Source: Pleomorphomonas sp. NRK KF1
GTDB taxonomy: Bacteria > Pseudomonadota > Alphaproteobacteria > Rhizobiales > Pleomorphomonadaceae
Assembly (NCBI RefSeq): GCF_023721755.1
Contig: NZ_JAMDLH010000001.1
Coordinates: forward strand, 682,001 to 746,000
Direction of reading: 5' to 3'
Length of the DNA: 64,000 nt
The notes under the pieces were generated by a model. That model did no database searches and was not told the DNA's origin. It was given only the letters and a program-made list of their open reading frames with translations. Position numbers and translations under genes: made by a program. Below, one piece after another: positions 40,250 through 54,300 of the stretch; the first letter of the stretch is position 1; each line of letters opens with the position of its first letter.

Positions 40250-41661
40250 GTTGGACTCCCCAAAGCGTCGATCAACCGCTTCGCCTTGAGTTCGGCCTCA
40301 TCGAACTCGGCGGCGGGATCGGACAGCAGAGTGATCCCGCCCCCAGCCCCGAGCGATGCTCGCCCGCCGGCAAAAGTCGCCGTACGGATCGCGATGTTGA
40401 AGTCGGCCGAGCCGTCGAAGCCGAAATAGCCGATCGCCCCGCAGTAGACGTCCCGCGGAACCGTCTCCAGCTCGGCGATGATCTCCATGGCCCGGATCTT
40501 CGGCGCGCCGGTGATCGATCCGCCGGGAAAGACGGCGGCGAGCGCATCCACCGCCGTGCAACCGTCCTGGAGCTCACCCGTCACGACCGATACGAGGTGG
40601 TGCAGCGAGGCGTAGGTCTCGACGCCGCAAAGGCTCGGCACCTTGACCGTATGCGGCTTGCAGACGGCGGAGAGATCGGAGCGCAGGAGGTCGACGATCA
40701 TGACATTCTCCGCCCGGTCCTTTTCCGATGCCGCGAGCGCCGCCGCGCGGGCCACATCCTCGGTCGGATCGGCGACCCGCGACGTCGTTCCCTTGATCGG
40801 CCGTGCTTCGACCCGACGATCTCTCACCTCGATCAGCCGCTCCGGCGACGATGACACGATCTGCGTCTTGCCGTGATCGAGGAACGCGGCGAAGGGCGCG
40901 GGATTGGCGGCACGCAATGCGCGATAGTAGCCCCAGGCGTCAAAGCCGGCTGGAAGTTCGGTCTCGATACGGCGCGTGATGTTGGCCTGGAAGATGTCGC
41001 CGGCCAGGATGTAGTCTCGCGTTCGCGCCACGGCGGTCTCGTAACGGAGCCGATCGAGATTTGCCTTGAATGCGAGATCGTCGCGACCGGTGAAGGGTTT
41101 CTCGATCGGCGATGTCCCCTCAATCATGGCTATGAACTGCTCGGCCCTCGCCTTTGCTCTCATCTCCCGCTTGTTCGGCTCCAACTCCGGCCAACCGGTC
41201 GAGATGAGAAAGGCACGGCCGGCAGCGAGATCGCAAGCGACGACCACATCGTAGAAATGCATTTCGAGTTCGGCAATGCCTTCCGTTGGCGGCGGTGTCG
41301 AGGGCAGCCGTTCCAGCAGGCGGCCGAACTCATAGGCGACATGCCCAATGGCGCCTCCCTGGAAAGGCGGCAATCCCGCCACCGGTTCCTGCCGGTAGAG
41401 CGTCAGGCGCCGGTCGAGTTCGGCCAGCGCCCAACGACCGGGCGACCGAGGATCATCCGGGTGCGCCGCGATCTCCTCATCGTTCCAGAACGCCCGCTCT
41501 CCGATCACACGGAACGTCGCGAAGGGATCGGCAGCCAGAAAGGCGTGGTTGCCCAATCCGGTGCCGGCGAGCGCGCTGTCGAGAAAGGCAAACCGTGACA
41601 ACGGGCGAAGTCGCCCGGCAAGGATCATCGGATCGGAGCAGTCGAAGGGAATGACGATCAT
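40246..41661 (-). CDS. pabB: Aminodeoxychorismate synthase component I
   Basis: This 471-residue chorismate-utilising enzyme makes 4-amino-4-deoxychorismate with ammonia from PabA. The lysine nucleophile Lys290 in RPIKGT distinguishes PabB from anthranilate synthase, which has PIAGT. Other family blocks are GDIFQANITRR, EKDRAENVMIVDLLRSDLS and GGSITGAPKIRAMEII. The start at 41661 is the likeliest of two in-frame ATGs, though neither has a good ribosome site. No pabC (lyase) follows. The operon is pabB-pabA. Confidence 0.9.
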   Translation of the reverse strand: MIVIPFDCSDPMILAGRLRPLSRFAFLDSALAGTGLGNHAFLAADPFATFRVIGERAFWNDEEIAAHPDDPRSPGRWALAELDRRLTLYRQEPVAGLPPFQGGAIGHVAYEFGRLLERLPSTPPPTEGIAELEMHFYDVVVACDLAAGRAFLISTGWPELEPNKREMRAKARAEQFIAMIEGTSPIEKPFTGRDDLAFKANLDRLRYETAVARTRDYILAGDIFQANITRRIETELPAGFDAWGYYRALRAANPAPFAAFLDHGKTQIVSSSPERLIEVRDRRVEARPIKGTTSRVADPTEDVARAAALAASEKDRAENVMIVDLLRSDLSAVCKPHTVKVPSLCGVETYASLHHLVSVVTGELQDGCTAVDALAAVFPGGSITGAPKIRAMEIIAELETVPRDVYCGAIGYFGFDGSADFNIAIRTATFAGGRASLGAGGGITLLSDPAAEFDEAELKAKRLIDALGSPT

Positions 41662-41785
41662 CTGGCAAACGGAGGCAAGTGCGAGGTTCCCTACGATATA
41701 GCGCTTATTGCAAACACCTGTAACCATTTATGAATTGCGTTCTCAATAATTCCTAATCGCGCCCGACAGGGGCAACTTTGGACGT

Positions 41786-42099
41786 ATGACAGTCGTCATG
41801 CCCGCCCGCCGCATCCTCACACAAACCGCCGTGTTGGCCAGCGTCGTTGTGCTACGGTGGCTGACAGGTCAAGCAGGTTGGACCAACGCCTATCTGTTGC
41901 CGGCACCCTAGGCGGTGATCGAAGCTGTTGTCGATCTTGCCGCCATTACGACGTCGCCAGCGAAACGATTGCCGCGCTCTACGACTTCACGCCGACGCTG
42001 ACGGACGCAGACATCACCAATCTCGAGGCCGACCAGACCTTCAAGATCGACAACGGCATGTTGCCGAACGACCGGGCCATCGTCTTCTCGGCAACGTAA
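41786..42099 (+). pseudogene. Remnant of a sulfonate/nitrate-type ABC transporter (permease N terminus plus binding-protein C terminus)
   Basis: Two decayed pieces lie in the 793-base gap between pabB and ribD. From 41786 one frame reads like the N terminus of an SsuC/TauC-type permease (hydrophobic segment, then NAYLLPAP) but is stopped by TAG at 41909 and resumes as AVIEAVVDL. From about 41947 a different frame reads like the C terminus of an SsuA/NMT1-type binding protein (ETIAALYDFTPTLTDADITNLEADQ) and ends at TAA 42099. The pieces are likely joined by a deletion. The family assignment rests on my reading of short motifs and is uncertain. Confidence 0.5.
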
Positions 42100-42158
42100 G
42101 CCGATATCCCGCGTCGGACACGTTCCCGTGTGCGGCACCCTTCGTAAACGATCCGACC

Positions 42159-42187
42159 TTGCGCGGCCGGATCGTCGTGCCTATGCT
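42159..42187 (+). promoter_or_regulatory. Probable sigma-70 promoter of the riboflavin operon
   Basis: TTGCGC and TATGCT are separated by 17 bases, about 29 bases before the first base of the FMN riboswitch. Confidence 0.6.
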
Positions 42188-42215
42188 TTCAGACGCCGCC
42201 TTTCATGGCGGCGAA

Positions 42216-42361
<146 letters not shown>

Positions 42362-45300
42362 GCTGACGCCACACGTGCGCCCTCCTGACCGGAGGCGTGC
42401 GTTATTGCGTTTGCTCGCGCCCCCAGTGCGTTCGATCGACCGATCGAGGACTGCATGGGCGCACAACACGACCAGACCGCACCTTCACTTTCCGCTGGCA
42501 TCATTGCCGATGCCTTTGCGCGCGCCATAGCCGCCGCGACGGAATACGCCGGCGCCACCTCTCCCAACCCACCGGTCGGCTGCGCCATACTCGATGTATC
42601 CGGCGACATTCTCGCCGTCGAAGCGCACCGCAAGGCCGGCGATCTCCACGCCGAAGCGCGCGCCATCGCGACCTGCCGAGCGGCCGGCACGATTGACCGC
42701 ATCCACACCGTTGTCGTCACGCTGGAACCTTGCAACCACCACGGCCGTACGCCGCCTTGCTCCGAAGCGATCCTATCGACTCCTGCCCGTGAGGTGTGGA
42801 TCGCCGCGACCGACCCCAATCCCCGTGTGGAAGGCGGCGGGGCAAGCCGCCTCGTGGCGGCCGATCTCTCGGTTCGTTTCCTCTCCGAGCTCGATCATCC
42901 GGATGCCGGCCGCCTTTCCGCCGAGGCCGAGCGCCTGATCGCTCCCTTCGCCACCTGGGTGACGACGGGCCGCCCCTTCGTCACGATCAAGCAAGCGCTC
43001 GACGATACGGGATCGATGATCCCCCCGTCCGGCCGGAAGACCTTCACCTCCGAAGTGTCCCTGACACTGGCCCATCGCATGCGCCGTCGTGCCGACGCTA
43101 TTCTGACTGGTAGCGGCACCATCCTGGCCGATCGCCCGGAGTTCACCGTCCGCCACCTCCCCGACCATCCCGGCAAAGCCCGAATCCTCGCCATCCTCGA
43201 CCGTAGCGGCCAGGTTCCAGCCGATTATCTCGCCGAGGCGACCCGGCGCGGTCTGCGCCCCATGCTGTTCGACGACATAGGCGACGCTCTCGCTCGCCTC
43301 GGCAGCGAGGGCGTCCATGAAGTGCTGGTCGAAGCCGGTCCCACATTGACGGGCGCCCTCCTCGCAACGGGCCTCTGGGACGAACACGTCGTCATCAGGA
43401 AGAGCCAGTCCGAGCGTCCCGACCAAGTCAACGTTTCCCGTAACCACACCAAGAAAGGCTGAAATCCCATGTTTTCCGGCATCATTGCCCGGACCGTCGC
43501 CGTAGAGACGGCCAACGCGACCGGCGGGTCGCTGGTCGTCACCATCCCCACCGGCTGGTCCGATCTCGAACTCGGCGAAAGCATCGCCGTCAACGGCGTC
43601 TGTCTCACCGTCACCGAAATGAACGAGGCCGGCACGGCGCGCTTCTTCCTGTCACCCGAGACGCTGTCCCGCTCCAACCTTGGTCGTCTTGCCACCGGCT
43701 CTGTGGTCAATCTCGAGCGGTCCGTGGCGCTCGTCGATCGTCTCTCCGGCCACATGGTCCAGGGCCACGTCGACGGCAAGGCGACGCTCGTCGCCGTGAC
43801 GCCCGACAGCGATGCCCGGCGGCTGGAGTTCGACCTGCCGCCGGAGCTTGCCCGCTACTGCGTCGAGAAGGGCTCCATCTCTCTCAACGGCATCAGCCTG
43901 ACCATCAACAGCATCGAACCGGCGAACGATGGCGCCCGTATCGGCATCACCATCATTCCTCACACCTGGGACAACACCAACCTCTCCGCCGCCGCCCTCG
44001 GCGACGAGATCAACGTCGAGGTCGACGTCATCGCCAAATATGTGGAGGCTCTATGCAAGCCCTATCTCGCGCACTGAACCGGCTGAAGGCCGGCGGCATG
44101 GTCCTGCTCGTCGATGACGAGGACCGAGAGAACGAGGGCGACCTCGTGATCGCCGCCGAGTTCGCCACACCTGAGGCCATCGCTTTCATGGCCAGGAAGG
44201 CCTGCGGGCTGATCTGTCTGGCGCTGACCGGCCAGCAGATCGACAGGCTCGGCCTCTCCCCTATGGTGGCGATGAACCGCGCCCGCCGCTCGACCGCCTT
44301 CACCGTCTCCATCGAGGCGCGCGACGGCATCACCACCGGCATTTCGGCCTACGACCGGGCGCACACGATCCACGTCGCCGCCGATCCGGCGGTGGCGCCC
44401 GGCGCCATCGTGTCGCCCGGCCACGTCTTCCCGTTGCGGGCGGCCGATGGCGGCGTACTCGCCCGAAACGGCCATACCGAGGGGGCGATCGATCTCGTCC
44501 GTCTCGCCGGATTGTCTCCCGCCGCCGTCATCTGCGAGGTGATGGGCGAAAGCGGCCACATGGCGCGCCGGCCGGAACTCGACGCCTTCGCCAGGGAGCA
44601 CGACATCCCCGTGCTCACCATCGCCGAACTGGTCGAGCATCGCTGGGCGACCGAACAACTGGTCGAGGAAGTGGCAAGCGCCGACCTGCCGACGGCCTAC
44701 GCCGATGGCGTGCTGCGCGTCCATGCCTTCCGCAGTCTCGTCGACGGGGAAGAGCACCTTGCCATCGTTCGCCGCCCGCTGGGAAAGACGCCGCTGGTCC
44801 GCGTGCATTCGGAGTGTCTGACCGGCGACGCGCTCGGCTCGCTCCGTTGCGACTGCGGGCCCCAGCTTCACGAAGCGCAACGGCTCGTCTCCGAGGATGC
44901 CGATGGTGGCGTGGTCATCTACCTGCGCGGCCAGGAAGGACGCGGCATCGGCCTTGCCAACAAGATCCGCGCCTACGCGCTGCAGGACGGTGGCCTCGAC
45001 ACGCTCGATGCCAACACGGCCCTGGGCTTGCCCGCCGATGCCCGCCACTACGGCATCGCCGCGCAAATCCTGAAGGCGCTCGGCATCGACCGTCTGCGCC
45101 TGCTCTCCAACAACCCTGCCAAGACCGACGCGCTCGCGAGCTACGGTCTCGATGTCGCCGGTCAGGTGCCGCTCGTCATCACTCCAAATCCGTTCAACCG
45201 TCGCTACCTCGCCACCAAGGGCGAACGCTTCGGCCACAGCCTTTGCCAGCATGACTCCTGAGGAAACAATGACCAAACCCTCGACCCCGCCACGTCTCGC

Positions 45301-48300
45301 CGTCGTCGTCAGCCACTTCAATCCGGAGGTGACGGATGGCCTGCTCGCCGGTACGCGGCGCGAACTCGAAGAACGCGGCCTCCCGCTTGCCGACGCCGAC
45401 GTGTTCCATGCGCCCGGTGCCTTCGAAATCCCGCTTCTCGCCCAGACCCTGGCCAAGACCGGGCGCTATGCAGGCGTGATCTGCCTGGGCTGCGTCATCA
45501 AGGGCGACACTGCGCATTTCGAGTTCATCAGCCTCGGTGCGGCCACCGGATTGATGCAGGCAACGCTCGCCACCGGCGTGCCGATCACCTTCGGCATTCT
45601 GACGACCTATACCGACGAGCAAGCGCTGATCCGTAGCCGCGATGACGCGGCCAACAAAGGTCGCGAAGCCGCCGCAGCCTGTGTCGAAGCCTTGGCAACG
45701 CTGGACAAGATCAAGGCTGCCTGAACACCCGCAAACGAAAACGGCGGCCCAACCGGACCGCCGCCTTCATGACCAGGGGTCGAGGGGCCTCAGTCGAGAC
45801 CGAGCTTGCCCCTGAGGGTCGACAGGTCCTCGGCCAGCGTATTGACCGCCGCCGCCAGCACCTTGCGGTCATCGTCGGTCAGCTTGTCGTAGGTGACGTA
45901 GCCTTCGCCGTCCTTGTACTTGGCGAGCGTTGTGTCGACGGTCTCGAAGTTGGCGTCCACCGTCTTCAGGAAATCGGCTTCCTTGTCGGCGATCAGCGGC
46001 CGCACCAGATCGACGATCTTGCGAGCTCCATCGAAGTTGCCGCGGAAGTCCCAGAGGTCGGTGTGGCTGTATCGGTCTTCCTCACCGGAGATCTTGGTGG
46101 CTGCAACCTCTTCCATCAGCACGGCAGCGCCGCCGACCACCTTCTCGGGCGGGAAGGTCAGCGAGGCGATGCGCCCCTCGAGTTCCTTGACGTCGGCGAG
46201 CAGCTTGTCGGCCACCGGCGCGAGGCCCTCGGTGGAGTTCTTCTCCCACAGGCCGTATTCGATGCGATGGAAGCCAGGGAACTCCGGATCGGCTTCGGCC
46301 TTCTCGTAGTCGTCGGCCCGCGAGTCGATGGACGCGTCGAGGTCGGAGAACAGCTCGGCGATCGGCTCGATCGCCTCATAGGAAAGACGGGTCGGCGCAA
46401 AGAGTTCCTTTGCCTTGTCGACCTCGCCAGCCTTCACGGCGTCGGTGAAGGCGGTGGTGTCCTCGACGAGCTTAGCAAGCTTTTCAGAGACGTAGATCTT
46501 GTATTCGGCGATCGGCTCGACGAGGTCGAGGCTCGCCTCCTGGGCAAAGGCGCCGGACGAAAGAATGAACGCCAGCGCCGAAGCGCCGACAAGGCCGGAC
46601 ATACGCATGTTTCGGTCTCCCTTCATGAAATGGAAGCGGGTTCAGGCGCCGCGCGCAGCGGCGATCAACGAGCTGCCGAGGTAGTCGGAAGCATCGCGAA
46701 TTCCAGGAAGCGTGTAGAAGAAGCCGCCGCCGACCGGCTTGATGTATTCCTCCAGCGGCTCGCCATTGAGCTTTTGCTGTACGGTGATGAAGCCGCGCTC
46801 AAGGTTCGCCTGATAACAGATGAACAGAAGTCCCTGATCGAGTTGGCCGGACTGGGTGACCCCATTCGAGTAGTTGAATGGCCGCCGGAGAATGATGTGG
46901 GCTTTCGATGCTTCGTCGCGCTCGTTGGCGAGACGGATGTGAGCGTCCATCGGCGTCGCCTTGCCTTCGGGATCGCCGGCATAATCCGGCACGTCGAACT
47001 CGCTGCCCTGACGACGGTCGAGGGGCGCACCGGTCATCTTGGTGCGTCCCATGATCCGCTCCTGTTCGCCGAAGGGCGTACGATCCCAGCGCTCGACGAA
47101 GTTGCGGATGATGCGCACCGCCTGATAGCTGCCACCGACAGCCCAGGCCGGCTCGCCCTCGTCCGCCCCCACCCAGACAACGCGATCCATCTCGGCAACG
47201 TCGGAGGAATCCGGGTTGGCCGATCCGTCGCGGAAGCCGAGGAAGTTGCGGGCGCTCTCGGCGCGGCCGTCCGGTCCCGGCGTGATCACCGGCACGTTGC
47301 CTTCCTGCTTCCATTTCAGGATCATCTGACGGCTGGAAGCCTTGATGATGTCCCTCAAGGCATGGATGGTCGTGTCCTGCGTGTTGGCGCAAATCTGGAG
47401 GGACAGGTCGCCATGGCAGATGTCGGCATCGAGCGCGTCGTTGGGAAAGCGCATCATCCGCTGAAGATGTCTTGGCTTCAGCGGCGCCAGCCAAGGCCGG
47501 TCGTCGAACAGCGAGGCACCGAGCGATACGGTGATGGTCAGGTTGTCGGGACGCACGATCGGCCCCAACAGCCCGGAGTCGGCGGGCGGCAGCTTCGGAT
47601 CGAGCATAGGCACCGAGCCACCGACAGTGAGGAAGGCTATGCGCTCTGTCAGTGTGCGGAACAACGCTTCCAGTTCGTCGGCGTTGCTTGCCAGCACGTC
47701 GAAGCTCGCCACCATGCCGTTGGCCGGGCGGCCATTGACGACTCCCGCCTGATGGAGGCCGAGATGCGGAACGCTGTCGAGCTGGCTCGCCGCGTTGGCA
47801 ACCGGCGCGTCGGCGACCGAGTGATGCATCGTCTCCGCACTGGCAGCGCCGGTCAGCGAACCGCCAACCGCCGTTGCGCCGAGCCCGGCCAGAAGTCGGC
47901 GGCGATTCAGATGGTACGAGGACCGTTGAAGATCCTTCGGATCGAGCATGGTGTTTACTCCAAGCCAAGTGCCGGGTTGATCCGGTCTATCGCATCGGCG
48001 AGCGCAACGAGGGCCGCCGCCAGCGCCTTACGGGCATCCGGCGAAACGTCGCTGTAGATGATCGGCGCGGCGTCCGATCCACTGAGCTTGCCAAGTTCGG
48101 CGCGCACCGCTGCGAAGGCATCGGTTGTTGCCTTCGCCACGTCGGGTGATGCTTCAGTCACAAGAGGCACAAGCAAAGACACCGGCTTTTCGAGGCCATC
48201 CACGGCGGCGGCGAACTCGACGACTTCGTCATTGGCGTAGAGGTTGTCGCCGGAGATCACCGGCCCCTCGGCCAGCCGCCGCGCCTCGCGCGCCGCATTG

Positions 48301-51300
48301 CCGGCGAGATCGGTCGGCTCGAACTTCACCGCCTTCAGACGGTCCCTGAGCGTTGCCGCATCGGCGGCCAGCTTGTCGGCGACGGGCTTCAGACCGGCGA
48401 CAGATCCCTCACGCCAAAGGCCGAACTCGATCCTGTGGAAGCCGGTGAAAGCGGGATCTTGCTCGCGGCCAGCCAGATAGGTGGCGACGGGATCGATGGC
48501 GTTCTCCAGATCGGCAATGCGACCACTGACTGCCTCGACGTACCGATAGGCGGTTCGGGCGGCGGCATAGGCGGATTTTGCCGCATCCATGTCGCTGGCG
48601 TCGATCGCCGTCGAGAGCGCCCCAATCGCCCGAGCCATCTGCCCCGACTGTACGGCGAGATAGACCTTGTATTCGGACAGCGGACCAATGAAGGCCTTCA
48701 GCGGCGGTTTGACCTTCTCCGCTTCCGAATGAGCCGAGGCGGTCACCGTCAGCTTGCCGCGCGGATTGGACAGGAGGCCACAGGTAATGTCGTAGACACC
48801 CGGCTTGAGGCGCGCGGCGAGTTGCGACCGGAAGCCCGGAGCGATGTTCTCGCGCTCCTCGACAACCATCACGCCATCGAGAATCTCCCACTCGATCGGC
48901 CGGTTCGAAGCATTCTCGATCTCGAAGACGCTGCGACCGGCCGGAACGGTCAGGTCCATCGGCTCGCAGCTCTTGTCACCGACGCGAACGGCGATCGTGC
49001 CCGGCTCGCTCGGGCGCACTGTCCGCTGCGAGGCCAGGTAGAAGGCGCCGCCACCGGCCAAGACCAGCACGCCGGCCCCGACGAGGGCAATAGTCATCAG
49101 TCGCGACGACGGACCGCCGGCGCGTTGCGGATCAGGCGAAGACATCCTTACCCCTTTTCGGTCCCGGTGGCCGGAGCCCTGAAAAGGGTCGGTCGGTCGG
49201 GCTTCAGGAACAGCACCAGCGTCACCGCGAGGAAAATAACGTATAGTCCCGCCTCGCCGATCGTCGGGGCCTCCTGATAGTTGAACACACCGGAGAGAAC
49301 CGTCCCGATGACGCTCGATACCGGCAGCGTGCTGGACAAGTCATAGACGCGCGTCTGGAGGAGGTTCCATACGCCCGCCTCGTGCAGGCTGCGCAGACTG
49401 GCCGCAGCGAGCCCGGCAGCAACGATCAGAATGAAGACGCCCGTCCAGCGGAAGAAGCGCCTGAGATCGAGACGAATGCCGCCGCGATAGAGCGCATAGC
49501 CCAGAATGGCTGCGACCAGCAGTCCGAGCAACGCGCCAAGTGGCGCGGCCGCGCCGGGGCTTTGCTGGAACACCGCGAGCAGGAAGAATACCGACTCAAG
49601 ACCTTCCCGCCCAACGGCAAAGAAGGTCATGCCGATCAGCGCCCATGTGGCGCCCTTCGGAGCCTGCATGGCGGCATCGATCGCCCCATGCAACTCCCCC
49701 TTGATCGAACGGGCGGCCCGACGCATCCAGAACACCATGCTGACCAGCACGGTCACCGCCACGAAGCCGACGATCGCCTCGAACAACTCCTGCGCCTTCT
49801 GGGGGAACTCGGCCGCCATCAGCTGCAACGCCGCGCCGGCGAACAGCGACAGCGCCACGGCCAGCAGCACACCGATCCAGACAACAGGCAGGAAGGCGCC
49901 ACGGCCGGTCTGCTTGAGGTAGCTCGCGATGATACCGGTCACCAGCGCAGCTTCTATGCCCTCGCGCAACATGATGAGAAACGGCGCCAGCACCCCCAAC
50001 CTCCCGCCGGTCTATAAGATGACCATTGGTTTCAACATTTAGGGCGGATCTGTCAATAGCTCGGTCAGTGTTTTTGCGAGTCATTCGCAGATATGCGTAC
50101 ATACGCCATTGGCCAAAGCGCGTTGATTCACAACATGAAGAAACATGAATCACTTTCCGAGACACGATGAATCAACATATGAGGTGACTGGGACACGACG
50201 TGGATTCACTACATTAACAACGCAAATTAAACACATAAATATCAATATATTGACGATGTTTTCTAATGTAGAATGACAAGATTGAGCGCCTGCCGTCAAT
50301 CGGTTTGACTCACTTGCATACGGATCGCTCAAGCCGGAAGCGTCGCCCGGATGAGATCGGCGGCCGCCGCCATGTCGTCGGCAAGCGGACGGTCGTCCAT
50401 GTAAGGACGGACGACGCCGCGCAGCTGGCGATAAAGACGATCGGTCCCCGCCGCTCGACCCTCCGGTCGGAACTCATGAGCCTGGCCGGCAGCCAGAAGC
50501 TCGATGCCGAGAATAGCCTCTGCGTTTTCGATCACCGCGAGCGCCTTCAACGACGCCGGAGTGGCGTGGCTGAGATGATCTTCTTGCAACGCCGACGTGA
50601 TGCCACCATCCAGACTGGCGGGCAGCGCCAAACGCCGATTCTCGTTGACGAGCGACACCGCCGCGTACTGGGCGATCATGAAGCCGGAGTTGACGCCACT
50701 GTCGGCGGCAAGGAAGGCCGGCAGCCCACTCACCAACGGATTGACCAGGCGGTCGAGGCGCCGCTCGGCCATGGCGGCCACCTCGGCGACGGCAATCGCC
50801 AATTGATCGAGCGCCAGCCCGATGGCGGCGCCAACTGCATGGGCCTCCGAATGAACGCCAGGGTCTTCCGGCGTACCGACGATGGCCGGGTTGTCCGACA
50901 CCGACGCCAGCTCCCATCCCACCACCTCGGCAACTGCGACAAAGGCATCGCGCGCCGCACCGTGAACATGCGGTACGGCGCGCATCGACAGCGCGTCCTG
51001 TGTCTTGCGCCCCGCGCCGGCCGCGATGATGCCACTACCAGCAAGCCGACCCCGCAGGGTCGCGCCAACCGCCTGGAGGGCGGATGGCGCCCGAAGCGAC
51101 AGCGAAACCGGATCGAAGGCCGCCGGATTGCCCATCAGCGCCTCGATGGTCAGCGCCGCGATCGCGTCGGCCCAGTCCAGCACCCGTTCGGTGCGCTTCA
51201 GGGCTAGCGCCGCCAGTCCGGTGGCGCAGGGAATACCATTGACCAACGACAGCCCTTCTTTCGCTCCCAACTCCAGCGGAGCGAGACCCCCCGCCGCCAG

Positions 51301-54300
51301 CACTTCGGCGCCGGTGACCTTCTTGTCACCAACCTGTGCCCGGCCGGCACCGATCAGCACGAGAGCGATGTGGGCCATATGGCTGAGGTAACCGACCGAT
51401 CCCTTGGCCGGCACCAGCGGCGTCACGTCGGCGTTGAGCAGCCGCACCAGCGCCTCGACGACCTCAAGCCTGACCCCGGAATAGCCCAGCGCATAATTGC
51501 TGACGGCGGTCGCCATGATCGCCCGCGTCTCGACGACACCGAGCGGGGCGCCGATCCCGGTGGCATGGCTCATCAGGATGTTGTGCGATAGCTGCCGCTG
51601 CAGCGGCCGGTCCACCACCACGTCGCAGAGCGCGCCAACACCGGTATTGACGCCATAGGCGCGAATGCCCCGATCGACGATCGCCTCGACAATCGCGCGG
51701 GCGTCCGAGATGCGGCGCTTCGCCGCCTCTCCGAGATGAAGGCGCGCGCCCTCGGCCACGGCGGCGATGTCGCGCCAGCCGAGATGGGTTTCGACGACGA
51801 TGTCGGTCATGATGCCCTCAGGCCTGGAAGTTGCCGATGAACTGCCGGAAGCGTTCGGACTCGGAGTTGGTGAAGATGTCCTCCGGCGCACCGTCGGCCT
51901 CGACGACGCCCTCGTGCAGGAACATCACTCTGTCGGAGACGTTGCGGGCAAAGGCCATCTCGTGGGTCACCACCAGCATGGTTCGCCCTTCTTCGGCGAG
52001 CGACCGCATGACCTTCAGCACCTCGCCGACAAGCTCCGGATCGAGCGCAGACGTCGGCTCATCGAAAAGAAGGGCCTTGGGCTGCATGGCGAGCGCCCGG
52101 GCGATGGCGGCGCGCTGCTGCTGGCCGCCGGACAGATGGGAGGGGTAATAGTTCCGCCGCTCGGCGAGCCCGACCTTCTCGAGCAGCGCCTCCGCCTCGG
52201 CGATACATTCCGCCTTGGGACGCTTCAAGACGTGGACCGGTCCCTCGATGAGGTTCTGCAGCACCGTCATGTGGGACCAGAGATTGAAGCTCTGGAACAC
52301 CATGGCGAGCTCGGAGCGGATGCGGTCGACCTGCTTGCGGTCGGCCGGAACCAGCGAGCCCGCCCGGTTCCGCTTCATGGCGATGGTCTCGCCGGCAACC
52401 GTGATCTCGCCCTCATCGGGCGTTTCAAGCAGGTTGATGCAGCGCAGGAAGGTGCTCTTGCCGGACCCGGAAGCCCCAAGGATGGAGATCACATCGCCAT
52501 CCTGAGCGTCGAGCGAGATGCCGCGCAGTACCTCATGCTGGCCGAAGGACTTGTGAATGTTGCGGACCGAAATTGCCGGTACCGGGGCGTCAGCCATGAA
52601 CCTCTCCCTGGCGTCCGCCGTCGCTCGCCGAAACCGGCCGCTCCCTGAGATGCGGCGACAGTCGGTATTCGACAAGCGCCATCACGCGGACAATGATGAA
52701 ATTGATCAGAAGATAGATCAGCGTTGCAACCAGGAACACTTCCATGGTGCGATAGGTCTGCGAAATCAGGCGCTGCGCTGTCCCCGTCACCTCCCAGACG
52801 GTGACGAGGCTGGCGAGAGCCGTCGACTTCACCATCAGGATGATTTCGGTCGAATAGGCCGGCAGCGCCTGCCGGATGGCGATCGGCGCGATGATGCGCC
52901 GGAACAGCAAGAGACCGGACATGCCGGCAGCCCTGCCCGCCTCGATCTCGCGGGACGGCACGGCCTGAAGGCCACCGCGCATGATCTCCGCCTGATAGCC
53001 GGCGGTGCAGAGGGCGAGCGCCAGCACCGCACAGGAGAACGGATCGCGCAGTACCGGCCAGAACAGGCTGTGACGGACGGCCGGAAACTGGCCGAGACCG
53101 TAGTAGATCAGGAACATCTGGATGAGGAGCGGCGAGCCGCGAAACACGAAAACATAGGCGCGGGCAAAGACCGACAGGAACGCCCCCCCGGAAACCCGGC
53201 AATAGGTGATGCCGAGCGCAAAGACCGCGCCCAGGCTGACCGAACAGGCGAACAGCCCCAGCGTCATCGGCACCGCGGCAACAAGCTTGACGAAGGTGGA
53301 GAGAAGGAAGGCGACATCGAAATCCATGGTGCCCTCCTTCCTAGTGCCGGCCGAGACTGTGGCGGAAGCTTCTGGCGACACGCCGCTCGGCAAAACCGAA
53401 GACACGGTCGGACAGCGTCGTCAGCACGAGATAGAGCGCCCCGCCCACAATGAAGAACAAGAAATACTGCTTGGTGGAGCCGGCGGCGATCTGGGAGGTC
53501 CGCATCAGCTCGGCGAGCCCGGTCACCGACACCAGGGTCGAATCCTTGAGACTGAGCTGCCAGACGTTGCCGAGGCCCGGCAGCGAGAACCGAAGGATCT
53601 GCGGCGCCAGGATGCGGCGGAAGCGCAGCATCGTTCCCATGCCGATCGATCGGGCGGCATCGAGTTCGCCCCGCGAGACCGCCTGATAGGCGCCGCGATA
53701 GACTTCCGCCTGATAGGCACCGGAGATCAGCCCCACTGCGATGGCGCCAGCCAGAAAGGAGGGCAGCCCGAGGAAGCCCTCGTAGTTGAGCCACTGTCCG
53801 ACGGCGGTAACGGCCTGCGAGCCGCCGAAATAGACAAGGTAGATGATCAAAAGCTCGGGAGCGCCGCGAAACACCGTGGTGTAGGCATCACCAAGCCAAC
53901 GCGCCGGGCGAGACGCCGACAGCTTGGCCGCCGCGATGACGGAGCCAAGCAACGCCCCGATGCCCAGCGAAGCGGCGGTGACGGCCAGCGTCATGCCCGT
54001 AGCCCACAGGAGTATGGCGCCCCGGCCGTGCTCACCGAAGCCGATCAGGTCAATCCAGGACATCAAGGCTCTCCGTCGGGCGCTCCCGGACCCTTTAGCG
54101 GATCATCTCCACCATCACCAGTCCGGGAGCTTCCTGTCGCATCAGGGGGTGACGTCGACCTTCAGCCACTTCTCCGACAGCTTCTTCACGGTGCCGTCGG
54201 CGACGGCGGCCTTGATCGCCTCGTCGAACAGCGCCTTCAGCTCCGGATCCGACTTGCGAATGCCGAGGCCTTCGCCCTCGCCCCAGATCGGTCCGGCGAT